Below, in pieces: positions 1 to 11,132 of a DNA stretch of 64,000 nt. Under the pieces are notes generated by a model. The model had not been told where the DNA came from. It saw only the letters and a list, made by a program, of their open reading frames with translations, and did not search any database. The position numbers and the translations under genes are program-made. Source of the stretch: Sarcomyxa edulis (lineage: Eukaryota > Basidiomycota > Agaricomycetes > Agaricales > Mycenaceae); contig QUOL01000011.1 in the NCBI GenBank assembly GCA_009761415.1, positions 1,172,291 through 1,236,290 on the forward strand, written 5' to 3'. Positions within the stretch are counted from its first letter, which is position 1. Each line of letters opens with the position of its first letter.

Positions 1-1534
1 CGATAATAGCATCGCTCCAGGTAGAGTCGTCAATAGCTGGCTCAGTAAAGTTGCTGGGAGCAGTACCAATGAAAGTACGCCAGGTCGTGTCGGTGATGAA
101 GGTTTCGGAAGTCCCATCGCTGTACGTGATCAAGATGGTTGCGATGAGTCCAGCGGGGTTGGGGACTGTCGCTGTGTTGGTTCCTAGGACTGCGAAGACG
201 TTGGATTTGGCGGCGAGTGAGGTGACGATGTAGGCTTGCGATGTTGGGAAGTTGTCCCCGGATCCAATCGCATCGCCGTTGACGTACAGTGTGTACTCGT
301 TATCGCTGTAGATAGTGATGATCTATCTCAGAGAAAGCAGACCAAGAGTAGTCTTTGTTATACGTACCAATCGATGACGATCGTAGCGCAGATAGCGCAC
401 TTCTCCTTTCCGTATCCATAGCCCCCAGATGGAGTGACGATCGTCTTCCTGAATGCACGAGATCCAACGGGAGCAACACCGTTCTGATTTTCCGAAGTCC
501 AGATCCAGTTCGACTGAGTAAGATCAAGAGCAGGTGGAATAGCGGTGAGACCCCAAGGAGCGACACCGTCTTTCCCTTGTACGGAGGCTGAAGGCCAGGA
601 ACTGTCATCTGTAGACGGATCTTGGAACCCTGCGGGAACGGATCCGACAAACGTCTTCCATGAGCCGTCTGTTACGATTGTGTCGGTGCTTCCGTCGCTG
701 TACTCGACGGAGATGGTTGCGATGACAGCGGCGGGTCCGCCGGAGTTGGTGGCGAGGACGGCGAATAGGTTGTTGGAGGCTTGGAGAGCGACGTGGAAGG
801 ATTGAGCAGCTTGGAAGCTGGTCTCGATACTTGGAGTTGAACCTATGTCGACGCCGTTGACGTACAAGGTGTAGTTGTTATCTCTGAGGTCCAAAGCGAG
901 GAGAGGTTAAGTCCAGAGAGAAGAAATTGTAAAGGGTTTCGAAGAGGACTTACGTGGTTATGAGGATTGTCGCACAGATAGGTGTTTTGTATTCCGAGCA
1001 TGTGAGTGACTTCCTGAAAGCTCGGTCTCCGATGGGTGCGTTGCCACCAGCCCCAGCTTCTTCTCCGGTCCAGATCCATTGAGAGTTTGTAAGGGATAGA
1101 ACTGGTGCAACTTCCCTGGTGCCGAGGGAGACGCTTGAACCTACTCCGACCGATGCATTGACCGCAACAGTTGACTTCGCAGAAGGTACTACAGAGTTCA
1201 CAACAGTCATTGACGAGCTTGGAGAAATAGGCAATGAAGTATAACTACCTTCGACGGCCGCCGTAGCTTGTACAGCCGCAGAAGCGTGTATAGCGGCAGT
1301 ACCGCGTACGACAGCAGTGCCTTGTGCAGCGGCAGAGAGGCCAGCATTGATGACTAGGGAATCTGATCAACGACTACACGTCAGGTATATACGAAACAAA
1401 CATACCTTGGGGTAAAGCGGTTGCGAGCGATACCATCGCAAGGGATATAAACGAGGTCAAAATCACTGATAGGAATGAAGATCAGTGAACAGGGACGTCG
1501 AGGCGCGTCGATGGGACTGACTTTTTGAAAACAT
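1..1534 (-). CDS. Secreted protein with two tandem beta-sandwich (galactose-binding-like) domains, copy L1, C-terminus cut by window edge
   Basis: Six exons stay in phase: 1534-1522, 1465-1406, 1353-1249, 1188-954, 883-368 and 305 to beyond base 1. The product begins with a signal peptide (MFSKMILTSFISLAMVSLAT, cleavage expected near ALPQ), then an Ala/Thr-rich linker, then two repeats of about 150 residues. Each repeat opens with a WIWT-(G/S)-E motif, has R-AFRK, a phase-2 intron, then N-YTLYVNG and a YSDG...SW or TW segment. The pattern (W-W, FRK, YxLYVNG) resembles the N-terminal domain of alpha-L-rhamnosidases and related carbohydrate-binding folds; no catalytic domain is present, so a lectin-like extracellular role is an inference. 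About 20 C-terminal residues lie outside the window, judged from paralogues L2 and L3. Confidence 0.8.
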
Positions 1535-3240
1535 GGCTGAAATGAGGGGACGAGCTTTCGAAAAGCTACTGAAGGGCAAGGATCTGTAGCTGAGCAATTT
1601 ATACGATGGGTCCCAGCTGGAGGACCCAGTCTATCCTTGACAAACGAAAGGAGGAAGTATATCCTGACATGAGGAATAATTTACGAAGGACAGCACGGAG
1701 GCGGCGCATTGGGGATTCTAGGAGGTCTATGTGTTTTAGAACGAAGGCTGATATTCTGCAGCGTCAGCAGACCGCCATGCCAATACATTTGACCGCAGGT
1801 CGAAGTCCTGGTAGGATGTGTGTTTCTTCGAAGCCATCAAAGATAAACATCTAAGTCACGAATACGCCAACCTTCCGTGCAGGACTTTGAGTTGTAATAG
1901 ATATCAAGACATACGGCATGGAATAAGCACGAGCTTGGGAAGTATGTTTTAACCTTATTAGAGGGTCCCAATACAATGATGTTGTTCGACAGTGATCGAC
2001 AGACATCTTGGAATGGAAATGGAACTGATGGACGTCAGAGTCATCGAGAGCGCGAACATTGACGCCCACCCTGTCTTCTATGTTCATCATGCATTTTGGA
2101 AAGAAACAAAGAAGTATGCAAAGGACATACGTGGGACTGAACTTCTGTGACGGATGTCTAAGTCTTTGAGCCACCAGGAATCGAGCGAGCATTTCGAAGA
2201 ACATTGATATAGTAGGCTTCGACTTGGCCTCGAAGAAACTGGGGAGGCGAGTGAAGCACGTTTCTGCGTGGTATGCTATAGGACATATAATCTCAGCACT
2301 ATAGATCATTGGTGTTATCGTTGTGGGAAAGGGAGGGCCCACCTAAAATTCGCCTGCCATGTTATCCGGAGGTTCCACTTGGGTTCCACCTGCGATCAGT
2401 CGACTTGGATGTTTGTTGTTGCTCAGCCAATCCATCGCACAGGCACGATGTTCAATGTAAAAATACTGAGCGCTCACTAAGTCGCAGCTAGTGAATGAAT
2501 AGCAGAGAAAAGTGATTGAGTCGCGGTGGTCGCAAGATCCGGCTTTGGAGTGAGCCGACCGGCCGGCTAAGTTTGGCAAAACCTTCGTCGGTCAACAACC
2601 CGACTCGCGTGGTCGGAAGTCAAGACAACTGCCTTCTTTCCTAAGTACGACACGGCGGCGCAATGCACCTGGCACCATCTTCTTATCTCGACTCTCTTTA
2701 ATCATATGGACAGTCTCCACCTCGATGCCGAACAGAAAATAGACACCTTGTCACGCAGCGATGTAATCGGGGTTCATCTTCCAGTATTTTCTCAACTTGC
2801 TCTCAACTTCATCCTCGCGTCGACGTTGCTTATTCTCAGGAACCCTGGCTATATTCTTCCTGTGCTGTTCTATTCACCTCCGAGAGCGCGCATGATCGAA
2901 CCTCTTGCGGATATCTAGTGTCAAGTCCTTGACGTCATGAATGCCATGGTAGACTCAGATTGACCGGGATATAGCACTCTCGACTGTTATCCTATCAGAA
3001 TCCTGCATGCTGCGCAAGTCAACATAGCCAGAGCCTTGCGTGGGATACTTTAGTGCTCAGACCTACCTGGCGGTGCCACGGATCGTATGTTTTCGACATC
3101 TCTGTTCTCTGGATGTCTCCATCCTCTTTCACCGTCCGTCAGGGCTGCTCTGGAGTTCTTGACTTGTATCGGAAATTGTGTGGCTCGAACTACGCAATGG
3201 TTCTACCAATCGTCCTCTCAACACTCACCTCGCAACTACT
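1535..3240. other. Intergenic, no convincing gene
   Basis: The first 150 bases are the upstream region of the minus-strand L1 gene. Short open frames occur, including a 70-codon plus-strand ORF from 2706 with hydrophobic stretches that follows a pyrimidine-rich leader, but none shows a recognisable family, repeat or consistent exon chain. Confidence 0.4.
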
Positions 3241-3477
3241 ATGTCATCCCAGTCCACTACTAATGACACCACCCAAGCCACCACCGACCCTGGTGCGAGC
3301 AGCGTGACTCCTTCCGCTGCCGATTCCTCCTCGAATTCGCGCCGTGCGCTCACTCGTCAGGACACCGAACCCGCTATACTGACATACGAGCTACGAACCA
3401 TTGGAGGGAAGATAAGGCCAAGGGCGGTGTTCATGGACAAGGAATCTAGAATTATAGGCAGTCCCGTCCATAAATGA
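3241..3477 (+). CDS. Small Ser/Thr-rich hypothetical ORF (78 aa)
   Basis: An ATG-to-TGA frame whose first 40 residues are almost only Ser, Thr, Ala, Asp and Gln (starts MSSQSTTNDTTQATTDPG), followed by a more ordinary segment with a TYELRTIGGKIRPRAVFMDKE stretch. The composition shift suggests a disordered N-terminus and a short folded part. It ends about 160 bases before the convergent dehydrogenase gene. No family recognised; it could be a fragment of a larger gene or retroelement gag, or chance. Confidence 0.3.
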   Translation: MSSQSTTNDTTQATTDPGASSVTPSAADSSSNSRRALTRQDTEPAILTYELRTIGGKIRPRAVFMDKESRIIGSPVHK

Positions 3478-3639
3478 ACAGCGTGGTGATTCCCGGTTCT
3501 GTGATACCTATCGTTTTGTGGATCTGTGACGTTTTCCAAGTCATGACTATCATGCGTATGCACTGGGCCCAATCTCCCATACATTCGACGCACAATACAC
3601 GAAATTTATATTCAGTTACCTGATGTGAATGAATAAACG

Positions 3640-4950
3640 TCAAATACATGAGAGTCCTGGTGTGTCTGCAATCATGTACGTGATCTTCTCTGCGTGAACC
3701 TGCGTGAGGTCGGTGTCAGGTAATGCACAGTCGTTCAAAAACGAGGTTTCGAACCTTCCCAGCTCGCATGTATTCAAATCCATCACCGACGCTCGCCAGT
3801 CCATGAGGATAAATCTTGATGGGTACAGGCTTGATCGAATATTTCGCAATGATTTCCGAGACGAGCTGAGCGTATTTGACACCGTTCTCGTGATGCTCTC
3901 GATTTCTTGGTATAGTCGTAAATTCCATGCCATTCTTGAGATGGGAAGTGTATCCTGGAAGTTTGAGGGGAAGGTCGATGTCCTGAATAATCCTTATCGT
4001 CAATCGTGTTCACCTTCAGAGTCACAGTACTGACCTTCTCAAAGATAGTATACGCGACGTTGAACACAGTTGTGATGTTTTTGCGCTCACTTTCATAAGG
4101 AAGAAGGACAGCGACCTTCCCGCCCTCTTTGCTCATCGACATGGCGACTTGATCAGGCGTCGAGCGAACACAAATGCAATCGACAGCGTATCGTAAATTT
4201 CCTCCCGTAGCTGCGAATATTTTCGCAGAAGTCTGGGGATCCTCGTAATCGAATACTTCGTCTGCACCTAGCGACTTGACAAGTTCTATATTCTTGAGCG
4301 AAGCCGTGGAGATGACGCGGAAACCGGCCAGTTTTGCGAATTGGACGATATATTGTCCAACGGCAGATGTTCCCGACCATACAAGGATGTCTGTAAGGTC
4401 TGAGATGGGGTTGAGAGGTGTGGGAAGGTCGAGTCCTTGATAGAGAGCTTGGCAAGCGGTGTAGCACGCAATCCCAAGCTGTGCTCCGTGTTCAAAAGAC
4501 ACCGTGTCTGGTAAGGTGAACACCAAGGTGGCTGGGGCTACCACATATTCAGCATACGAGCCATTATAACCAGTTCCTTGCTTCATCCTCGTCAGCATAC
4601 GCCCAGAATCAGAGTCAGAATACTAAGACGCACCTCCATGAACGAACCCAGCAACCCGTTCTCCGATCTGCCTCAATCCAGCGGAAACCGATGATCCTAT
4701 ACTGACAATCGTCCCTGCAAAATCACAACCAAGAACATATCCCTTCTCCATATGCCATGACAGAGGGATCCCTGATCATCGAAGAACGTCAGTCAGTCCG
4801 AGATCATTGAGGGAATGTCGAATCCGCACAATCCGCCGGATTCTGGCCAGCAGCAACGACCTTGATCAAGATTTCCTCGGGGCCAGCAGTTGGAACATCA
4901 CTCTGCGTCAATTCGATGCCTCCAGATCCGTCGCTGATGATAGCCTTCAT
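3640..4950 (-). CDS. Medium-chain dehydrogenase / trans-enoyl-reductase-like protein (362 aa)
   Basis: Five exons in phase: 4950-4830, 4771-4634, 4576-4035, 3982-3755 and 3699-3640. The start is placed at MKAIISDGSGG, the usual beginning of this family, although the frame is open upstream. An N-terminal GroES-like part carries an NPADW motif and VLGCDFAGTIV; a Rossmann part follows with LVWSGTSAVGQYIVQFAKLAG and the LGADEVFDYEDP segment; the C-terminus has the family's GLASVGDGFEYMRAGK and AEKITY. No catalytic-zinc cysteine/histidine set is visible, so it fits zinc-independent NADPH-dependent enoyl reductases or quinone reductases (ToxD/LovC-like group). There is no polyketide synthase in the window, so the substrate is unknown. 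Length is normal; it looks intact. Confidence 0.85.
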
Positions 4951-5789
4951 ACTTTTAGGTGGTACCTTCTTGCGTTCGAAAAGGTTCGGAATTTGCCGAT
5001 GGCAGAAAGTCCCTAATAAGTTGCTCCGGTTGTCCGTGTCAGTGTCTTGAAGTTCAGCGTTCGGATTCGTACTCTGGCTTCCGTTTTTTGAGTACGTCAA
5101 AGTGTCTGAACTCAGGTCCACGACAAGGTTGAGTTAAGTAAAATGGGGAGAGGGATCTGCTGTCCGCAAGAGAGATTCTCGCATGTATATATATCGGTGA
5201 TAAGATAAAATGGCTAAGTTTGTTGGATCATCGAGAAGGACTGAGCAGTGTATGGAGACGGGAGCAAACGAAACATACTGCCAAGAAGTTTGATCAAGGT
5301 CTTGAGGAAAGCAATACTTCTTTGTCAAGACGTCCTCGCTGCATACAGGAATGATGGAGGTAAATTTGACATACGATGTAGGTCAGAACAGTGAATACAT
5401 ACACCGTAAATACACGCGCCAACCCAAGGTTACAGCTCGGCTATGACCTGGAAAGTAGAGAGAACAGTCAGAAAAGAGAGGTGCGAGGATCTGAAGTGCT
5501 CGTCCGAGTCAAGCAGAAATCTGGGAAGCTCGGGGTTCCGAGTAGGGCAATGGACCAACTATGCGGTCCGGCCTCATCCGCAAAAGGAAATGACTGCTAT
5601 ACGATAACACTAACAAAGGAAAAGGATCGAGGATCGTAACAAAGGACTGACCGAATTGGCACTGCGCATCATGGTGAGCAAGTGTTTCCGAACACAACAA
5701 CCTGAAATACCTCATGGCTCCGACGTCAACTTCTCAAGCTCGAAAGCATGAGAGCGAAGTTGGATCTGTCGAACAAGAGTCGATTGTTG
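4951..5789. other. Intergenic between dehydrogenase gene and tandem array
   Basis: Upstream region of the minus-strand dehydrogenase gene, containing a TATATATAT stretch near 5190, followed by the left edge of the array. I see no gene. Confidence 0.4.
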
Positions 5790-5942
5790 AAAGCACACTT
5801 CATCATGAGATGGATCAAACGTCAACAATTCAATATCGATGCTGAAGACGCAGAACAGATTACACTTACCGTGAGCCTACGCCTAATCAGGGAAAAAGGG
5901 ACCACTCGAGCTTGACGACCAAGACACTTCTACGAAAACATA

Positions 5943-6107
5943 ATGCCTCCGAGATTTTCTCCCACGCGTGATACGCGACTGTGGCCGACACGAGGCGCTT
6001 ATCAATATGCCGCCTTTGTTCAAAGTTATTTATATCCACTCACCTTAAATCAAACATTTCGACATACCTCTTTCTTCCACACATCTTCCATCCACACCAT
6101 CATCACC
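5943..6107 (+). promoter_or_regulatory. Conserved promoter of gene A
   Basis: This stretch is almost unchanged at 10968-11132 and 16135-16299. It holds an ACGCGT site (5964-5969) followed by a second CGCG, a TTATTTATATCC TATA-like element near 6025, and a C/T/A-rich leader ending CATCATCACCATG. ACGCGT is the core of MBF-type cell-cycle sites in fungi; that use here is an inference. Confidence 0.55.
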
Positions 6108-7953
6108 ATGTCGGCCTGTTATAGATTTCATGTCGAAACTGCTCCCAAAACCATCAAACATTCAAGCAAAGCGGATGGCGATAGAGAGAATAAAGGGACA
6201 TATACGCAGCAGGTCGAGTATATCGAGGAGTTCAGGACGTTGTTGGCGGATCAGGACATCGCTCAAGTGTATCGTGGTCGACTTCCAAATTGGAATGGAG
6301 CTTACCACCTGGTGTTAGCGGAAGGTCAGTCAGTCAGTTGAAGGGGGAGGCGACTGGAAGATGTGCCACTCACATTTTTTCCCTCCTCATTCACAGTGTT
6401 CTACAGGTTGGAGAACTCTGCCCCAGTGCCGTCGCTTGAAGCCACTGGAGACAAATCGGAGAAGACGCCTGTCGAGGTTCAGTCTGGTGAGTCATCGATA
6501 CTTCATTGAACATGAAGTGGCCTCTAACAGTGTACGGTCAAATGCTGCAGAAAAGAAATCAGGAAGATTGTCAGTACGCAAGAACCAAGCAGGAGAACGT
6601 CCACCAAAGAGACGTGAAAACGCTGGAACAATGCTGTCGGACCGAATCAAGGCGCTCAAAGATCTCATGGTCATTCAGGACAAAAACCGATTGTATGCTA
6701 ATCGACCAAAGTGGCATACGGCGCAACACAAGGTATTAGCAGAAGGTTAGTCATTTGACTAGACTGCGACTGGAGAATCTGCCACTGACATTTTTTTCCC
6801 TCAACATCCACAGCGTTATATAGATTGAGGAACTCCGTCCCAGTGCCACCGCATGATGCTGCCGACAACGGAGTGAAAGGGACGCCGGTCGAGGTCCAGT
6901 CTGGTGAGTTGTTGAAAACTTCATGGGATACGAAGTGGTTTCTAACGGTGGCTACAGAAAAGGAATCCGGAACGAGTGAAATGCAACTGGGAGAACGTCC
7001 GCTAGGGAAAGGACGCGTCGAGGAACCCATAGTCACCAAGTCGAGGAAAAGAAAATTGGAGGATACCGAGAACACCGCGTCTAGTAAGTCGTGATGCAAA
7101 CTATTCAGAGAAAAGAGAAACTAATGGATTGGGTCGCGATTCGAACAGAAAAACGTCGTTCTCGTGTACACGACACTATGGGAAATGGTTTTCCCGAGAC
7201 GCTGCCGGAGTTCGTCGAAGGTAGCAGCGGTTCCAAGACGAACAGAATTGGTGGTAAGTCAAACTTTTGCCAATCTGCTCGACAAGAATCACGCAATGAT
7301 ACTCTTCGATCCTAGGCGAGGGGGTGCATACAGCATCAGCGGGACCTCAAGCCCCCTTTACTGTCACGAAGCCATCTCCATCATCAAATCTTTACCACAC
7401 ACATCCAGCGAACATTGATCCTGGGCCTGTCGACACAATCGTGCACGAGCATAGTTTCCAGTCACCACTGTCGAGTACGGAGGAATTGGGGCCTGAGGCG
7501 TACAATTCGTACACCCCAGGCTCTACTTCACTGGATCTGTCAACAGCGGAAGGAACAATTCCGCAATTCGAAGTGGGCTATGCCCACGAAAGCATACATG
7601 AAAACCATCCGAGCCATCCGAGCTCTCAAATCGGAGACGCAGGGATTCCCGAAGGGATCTTCGATATATCGCCCCATGGGCAAGCCGAGACTACGCAAGG
7701 AATCGTTATAGTTGCAGGAGACGAAGGTGAAGAAGAAGAAGAGGAGGGGGAGAAAATTTACCAGGGGACGGGACTGTTCGACGACTGGTGGTCTCGAGAA
7801 CAAGACAAAGACACAGAGGAGCGGGAAAACCACCCCGAGACGGAGCTCTTCGACGACTTGTGGTCTCGGGAACAAGATAACTTTGTCTTGGATGTGACGT
7901 GGGATGAATTGATGAACGATGAGGATGTGCGTGCATGGTATGATGCTCTATAG
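6108..7953 (+). CDS. Tandem-array gene A: nuclear-type modular protein of unknown family (486 aa)
   Basis: Seven exons in phase: 6108-6324, 6397-6486, 6551-6745, 6814-6903, 6958-7083, 7149-7253 and 7316-7953. The N-terminal half is two copies of a three-part module: a QD segment (L-x2-L-x5-QD...Y...VLAEG), a YRL-x-NS-PVPS...TPVEVQS segment and a GERP-x-K basic segment. A basic patch (KSRKRKLED) and KKRRSR follow, then a disordered region and an acidic tail with two FDD-(W/L)-WSREQD repeats and a WDELMNDEDVRAWYDAL end. Basic patches look like nuclear localisation signals and the acidic/Trp tail like an activation or docking surface; both are inferences. Compared with B and C it has a second QD module joined to GERP but lacks the two 54-nt KKRK exons. 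No known family recognised. Confidence 0.75.
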
Positions 7954-8189
7954 ATGTCTGTCAAATGTTATCGGAACTGTACTTGCTTTAGAATCCTAGT
8001 TGTTGGTCTATTGGGCTTACTGTCGCCCCTGTATACACTTTGCGATTTGTCTGAGCTGTCCTTTAGACATTTATACGCAATATTTGTGACGTACCGCCCA
8101 CGACCAGTGCGGACGTCGTTGAAGGACTAGATCTCCCGAATATCGAGTAAGGTCTCCACGGCAACCCCGTGACTAGAACCCTTTCAATC
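7954..8189 (+). other. 3' region of gene A
   Basis: Non-coding sequence after the stop, closely matched after gene B at 13044-13310. No clear structure seen. Confidence 0.4.
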
Positions 8190-8452
8190 GTCAAGATTCT
8201 CCATTCGTCATCGTATTCGCTTGAAGAAAAGGCGGAACAATCCGATTCACGGGCTATGCCCGTACAAGCAGAACAGCCGACCACACGAGCAATCCAAGCT
8301 CTCAAATTGGAGACGCAGGAATCCATCAGGAGAGCTCCGACGTTTGGTCCCATGGGCATGACCAAACTACCGCGATGGATGTGGGAGACAAGAAGGAAAA
8401 ATCCACGGAGATGGAAACGGAGACGTTCCTGTTTTGCAGAACGGCTCAATAG
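8190..8452 (+). pseudogene. Relic of a second tail exon (type C tail) downstream of gene A
   Basis: Translated segments read AEQSD, then in a shifted frame NPSSQIGDAG, SHGHDQTTAMDVGDK and a stop. These match the last exon of gene C (AEQSD, YPSSQTGDAG, MPHGQDRT). The relic is frameshifted and has no open exon chain of its own. It shows that unit 1 once carried the C-type tail or received it by recombination. Confidence 0.6.
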
Positions 8453-10822
8453 ATACCGGATATGTACGGGAAAAAAAGTTCATCTGGTTCTGTTGGCCGT
8501 GCTTTTACCCCAACACACTCCGCCATATGACTGAGCTGTCCTCTAAGATGCTATACACAATATCTGAGACGCAAAACAAAGTGATAGGACAGACGTCTTT
8601 GAAGGACAGCACGTCCCCAGACTTGAGTGAGAATAACTGTTAGATGGACTCACTACGATATGTATGATCTAGTATCACCTCGGCGTCGAGGATATGAGTT
8701 TGAGTGGTACATGGAACTGTATAGCAAGGAGTACGTTGTTCCTGTCGGTCGGGATGGATGAGCTCGGAGCTTATCGGAGGACGATGGCGGTCAGAGCAAG
8801 GGATCGTGTGCAGATGAAGATCTATACAGAACACATCTATTTCGCTGAGTCCGCCCCTATGGAAGACTGAGATTGTGGGACTGGACGTACTGGGAGTCTG
8901 GGATTGATGCACGACAAAATTTGAGTCGGGTCATGTTCAACGACCGAGGAGATGAGAAGGATCACGCACTAATATTAGTACTGTATCCACTTAAGACTGT
9001 CCGCTCGTCAACCCAGACTGCAAGGAAGCATCGAGATGGAATAGCATCGAGGAGGAAAAAACAATCGCAAGAGACGGAGAGAAACGACGTTGACTCAAAT
9101 CATTTTTGATCTTATCGCTGTCATCCGAGATGACCGATGGTGGCTGTGCGCAACTTTCTTTTCAGGCGAGGCAAGATGTTATAGTTCTCCTCTGTCACTC
9201 AGAGACGGCACATTCACGCCCAGATGCCAGTGGGAGTACTTAGATCGGAGTACACGTCGACAGCGATCATGATGGCACTTGCCAGTGGATATCAGTGCGG
9301 CGGTTTCTATGGCTTATTCTGCGCTGATTTTTCTGACTCTCTTATAGCATCTGTCTCTCCATAGACAATGTGCGACTTCTCCATTGTCGTTCGTAACGTC
9401 TTCATCCAAATTGTCCTCTGCTAGCACTTCCAGTTCTCCATCATGCATGGCAATCACTCGACTTAGTCGGTCTCAACAGACTTGATCACAACCTCGTCCC
9501 TTAGTACGCGATGATGAGCGATCTGTCAGACATCTGGTTCCTTTTTCTATTGCTGCTCAGAGTCAGAACGGACGTAGGCTGGCTCGAGTGGTGCTGGAAT
9601 GTTAGATATGTAGAGAGGTTGTGTGCGTGCGTACTACCTTTTCTTAGCTTACTGAATGGCAGAACTATCATAAGCACATCTCGACCATCCCGCTTCTTGC
9701 TCGACGTTTTCGTTACAAACGCACCGTAAGTCTTATCTCGTCATAGTCGACATTGATACTGACGGTAATCTTCATGTTGTAATCGTCATGGTGATATAGA
9801 TTTTCGACTGCTGCATGTCCTTTCATTCACCAGAACCTACGCCTGACATTCCGCTGATCTAGTCTTCATGCAGAATATACAGGGCCAGATTGCATTCCCC
9901 GCCGTGTCGCACATCCTGTCAATGCTGACAATATCTTCATAGTTTGTACGTAGCATCTCGTCCTCCTCAGGCTACTGTTCCTCCAATTCAAGCTCAATTA
10001 ATTTTGCTCTTGACGCGTGTCTGAATACCAGAATATACTTATGATTCAAGGTCCACTAAAATCGCCATTACGCAAGTTTCTAGAGATGAAGCTTCCGTCG
10101 TTGTTTGTTGGAAGGTCGGCTATGGCACTCATCGAAGCCGGAGCGGTGTGCTCTTCCAGCTTCCAAGGGATAATATGTTGCGTAGGTCTTAAGTGCGAGG
10201 TGGATGGGGAGGTGATGTGAAGATATCCGGCGACCAATTAGTGAATCAAGGGGTCTCATTAGTCTCTGATACAAGTGGACTAGAGAGTTGCTCGTGCGTT
10301 CATCTGATGTCCTGACGTCCTCTCGGTCATACTCACGAAATCGGATTTATCAAGTCTGAACATTGTGTGATTACGACTCCTCTACCGTCAGTGATAACCT
10401 TGGTATCCTGTTGTCGAGCGTAGATCTTTGAGACACTGTAGATGCAAGGGGAAATCAACAGTGAATATCGACTGATCAGAAAATGTGGAGACTCTGGGTT
10501 ATTGCGGTTTGGATGCCGCGCTCTCTTTCGTACATTGAGAATGAGAATGAGAACGAAGCCAACATGTACGTGCACTCTCTTCCCACTCTCGGGGCACCGA
10601 AGTAGGTCGAATCATTTGTCGGATATCATGAAACGGGATGCCATCGACTCGAGCGAAGCGTTCTCAATCAAAGCAAGATCAGATTATATCATCTATTAAT
10701 GCAGGAGATGAGGAATCCAATGAAGTGACATTCCTCGATATGGCAGTCAGTGGCCCCCGACTCCAACGATAACAAATTGCATCCCGGAAGCAATCCGGAA
10801 GCAATATGGAAGCATTGCGAGA
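8453..10822. other. Non-coding part of unit 1
   Basis: About 2.3 kb with no supported gene. It is conserved in unit 2 at 13561-15991 as many short blocks, for example the GAGCTCGGAGCTTATCGGAGG block, the GACGATGGTGGCTGTGC-like block near 9130 and the CGTTGTTTGTTGGAAGGTCG block near 10098. Indels interrupt every shared open frame, which argues against coding. Confidence 0.5.
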
Positions 10823-10967
10823 ACATCCCTTCATCATGAGATGAGCCCAAAGTCAACACCTCGTTGTCACTGAGAACAAGGAAGAGGTTGCACTTACCAC
10901 AATTACTGAATGAAGGGACAAGATCACTCGAGCTTGACGCCCAGGATACTTTCGCGAAAAACATATA

Positions 10968-11132
10968 ATGCCTCCGAGTTTTTCTCCCACGCGTGATACG
11001 CGACTGTGGCCGACACGAGGCGCTTATCAATATCCCGCCTTTGTTCGAAGTTATTTATATCCACTCACCTTAAATCAAACATTTCGACATACCTCTTTCT
11101 TCCACACATCTTCCATCCACACCATCATCACC
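10968..11132 (+). promoter_or_regulatory. Conserved promoter of gene B
   Basis: Same layout as the promoter of gene A: ACGCGT at 10989-10994, TATA-like element near 11050, CATCATCACCATG leader end. Confidence 0.55.

Larger units (their letters stand above)
5790..10822 (+). repeat. Tandem segmental duplication, unit 1 of 3 (about 5.0 kb)
   Basis: Begins near the shared ACTTCATCATGAGATG-type sequence and contains promoter, gene A, a tail-exon relic and about 2.3 kb of non-coding DNA that matches units 2 and 3. Boundaries are approximate. The distance from the gene A start to the gene B start is 5025 bases. Unit 1 is the most diverged of the three. Confidence 0.8.

Noticed and set aside
3716..4003. 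Unspliced end of the dehydrogenase (…RAGKVRNLVFERLCIT)
   Set aside because: The spliced version restores the family's AEKITY ending in phase, so the 55-nt intron is preferred.
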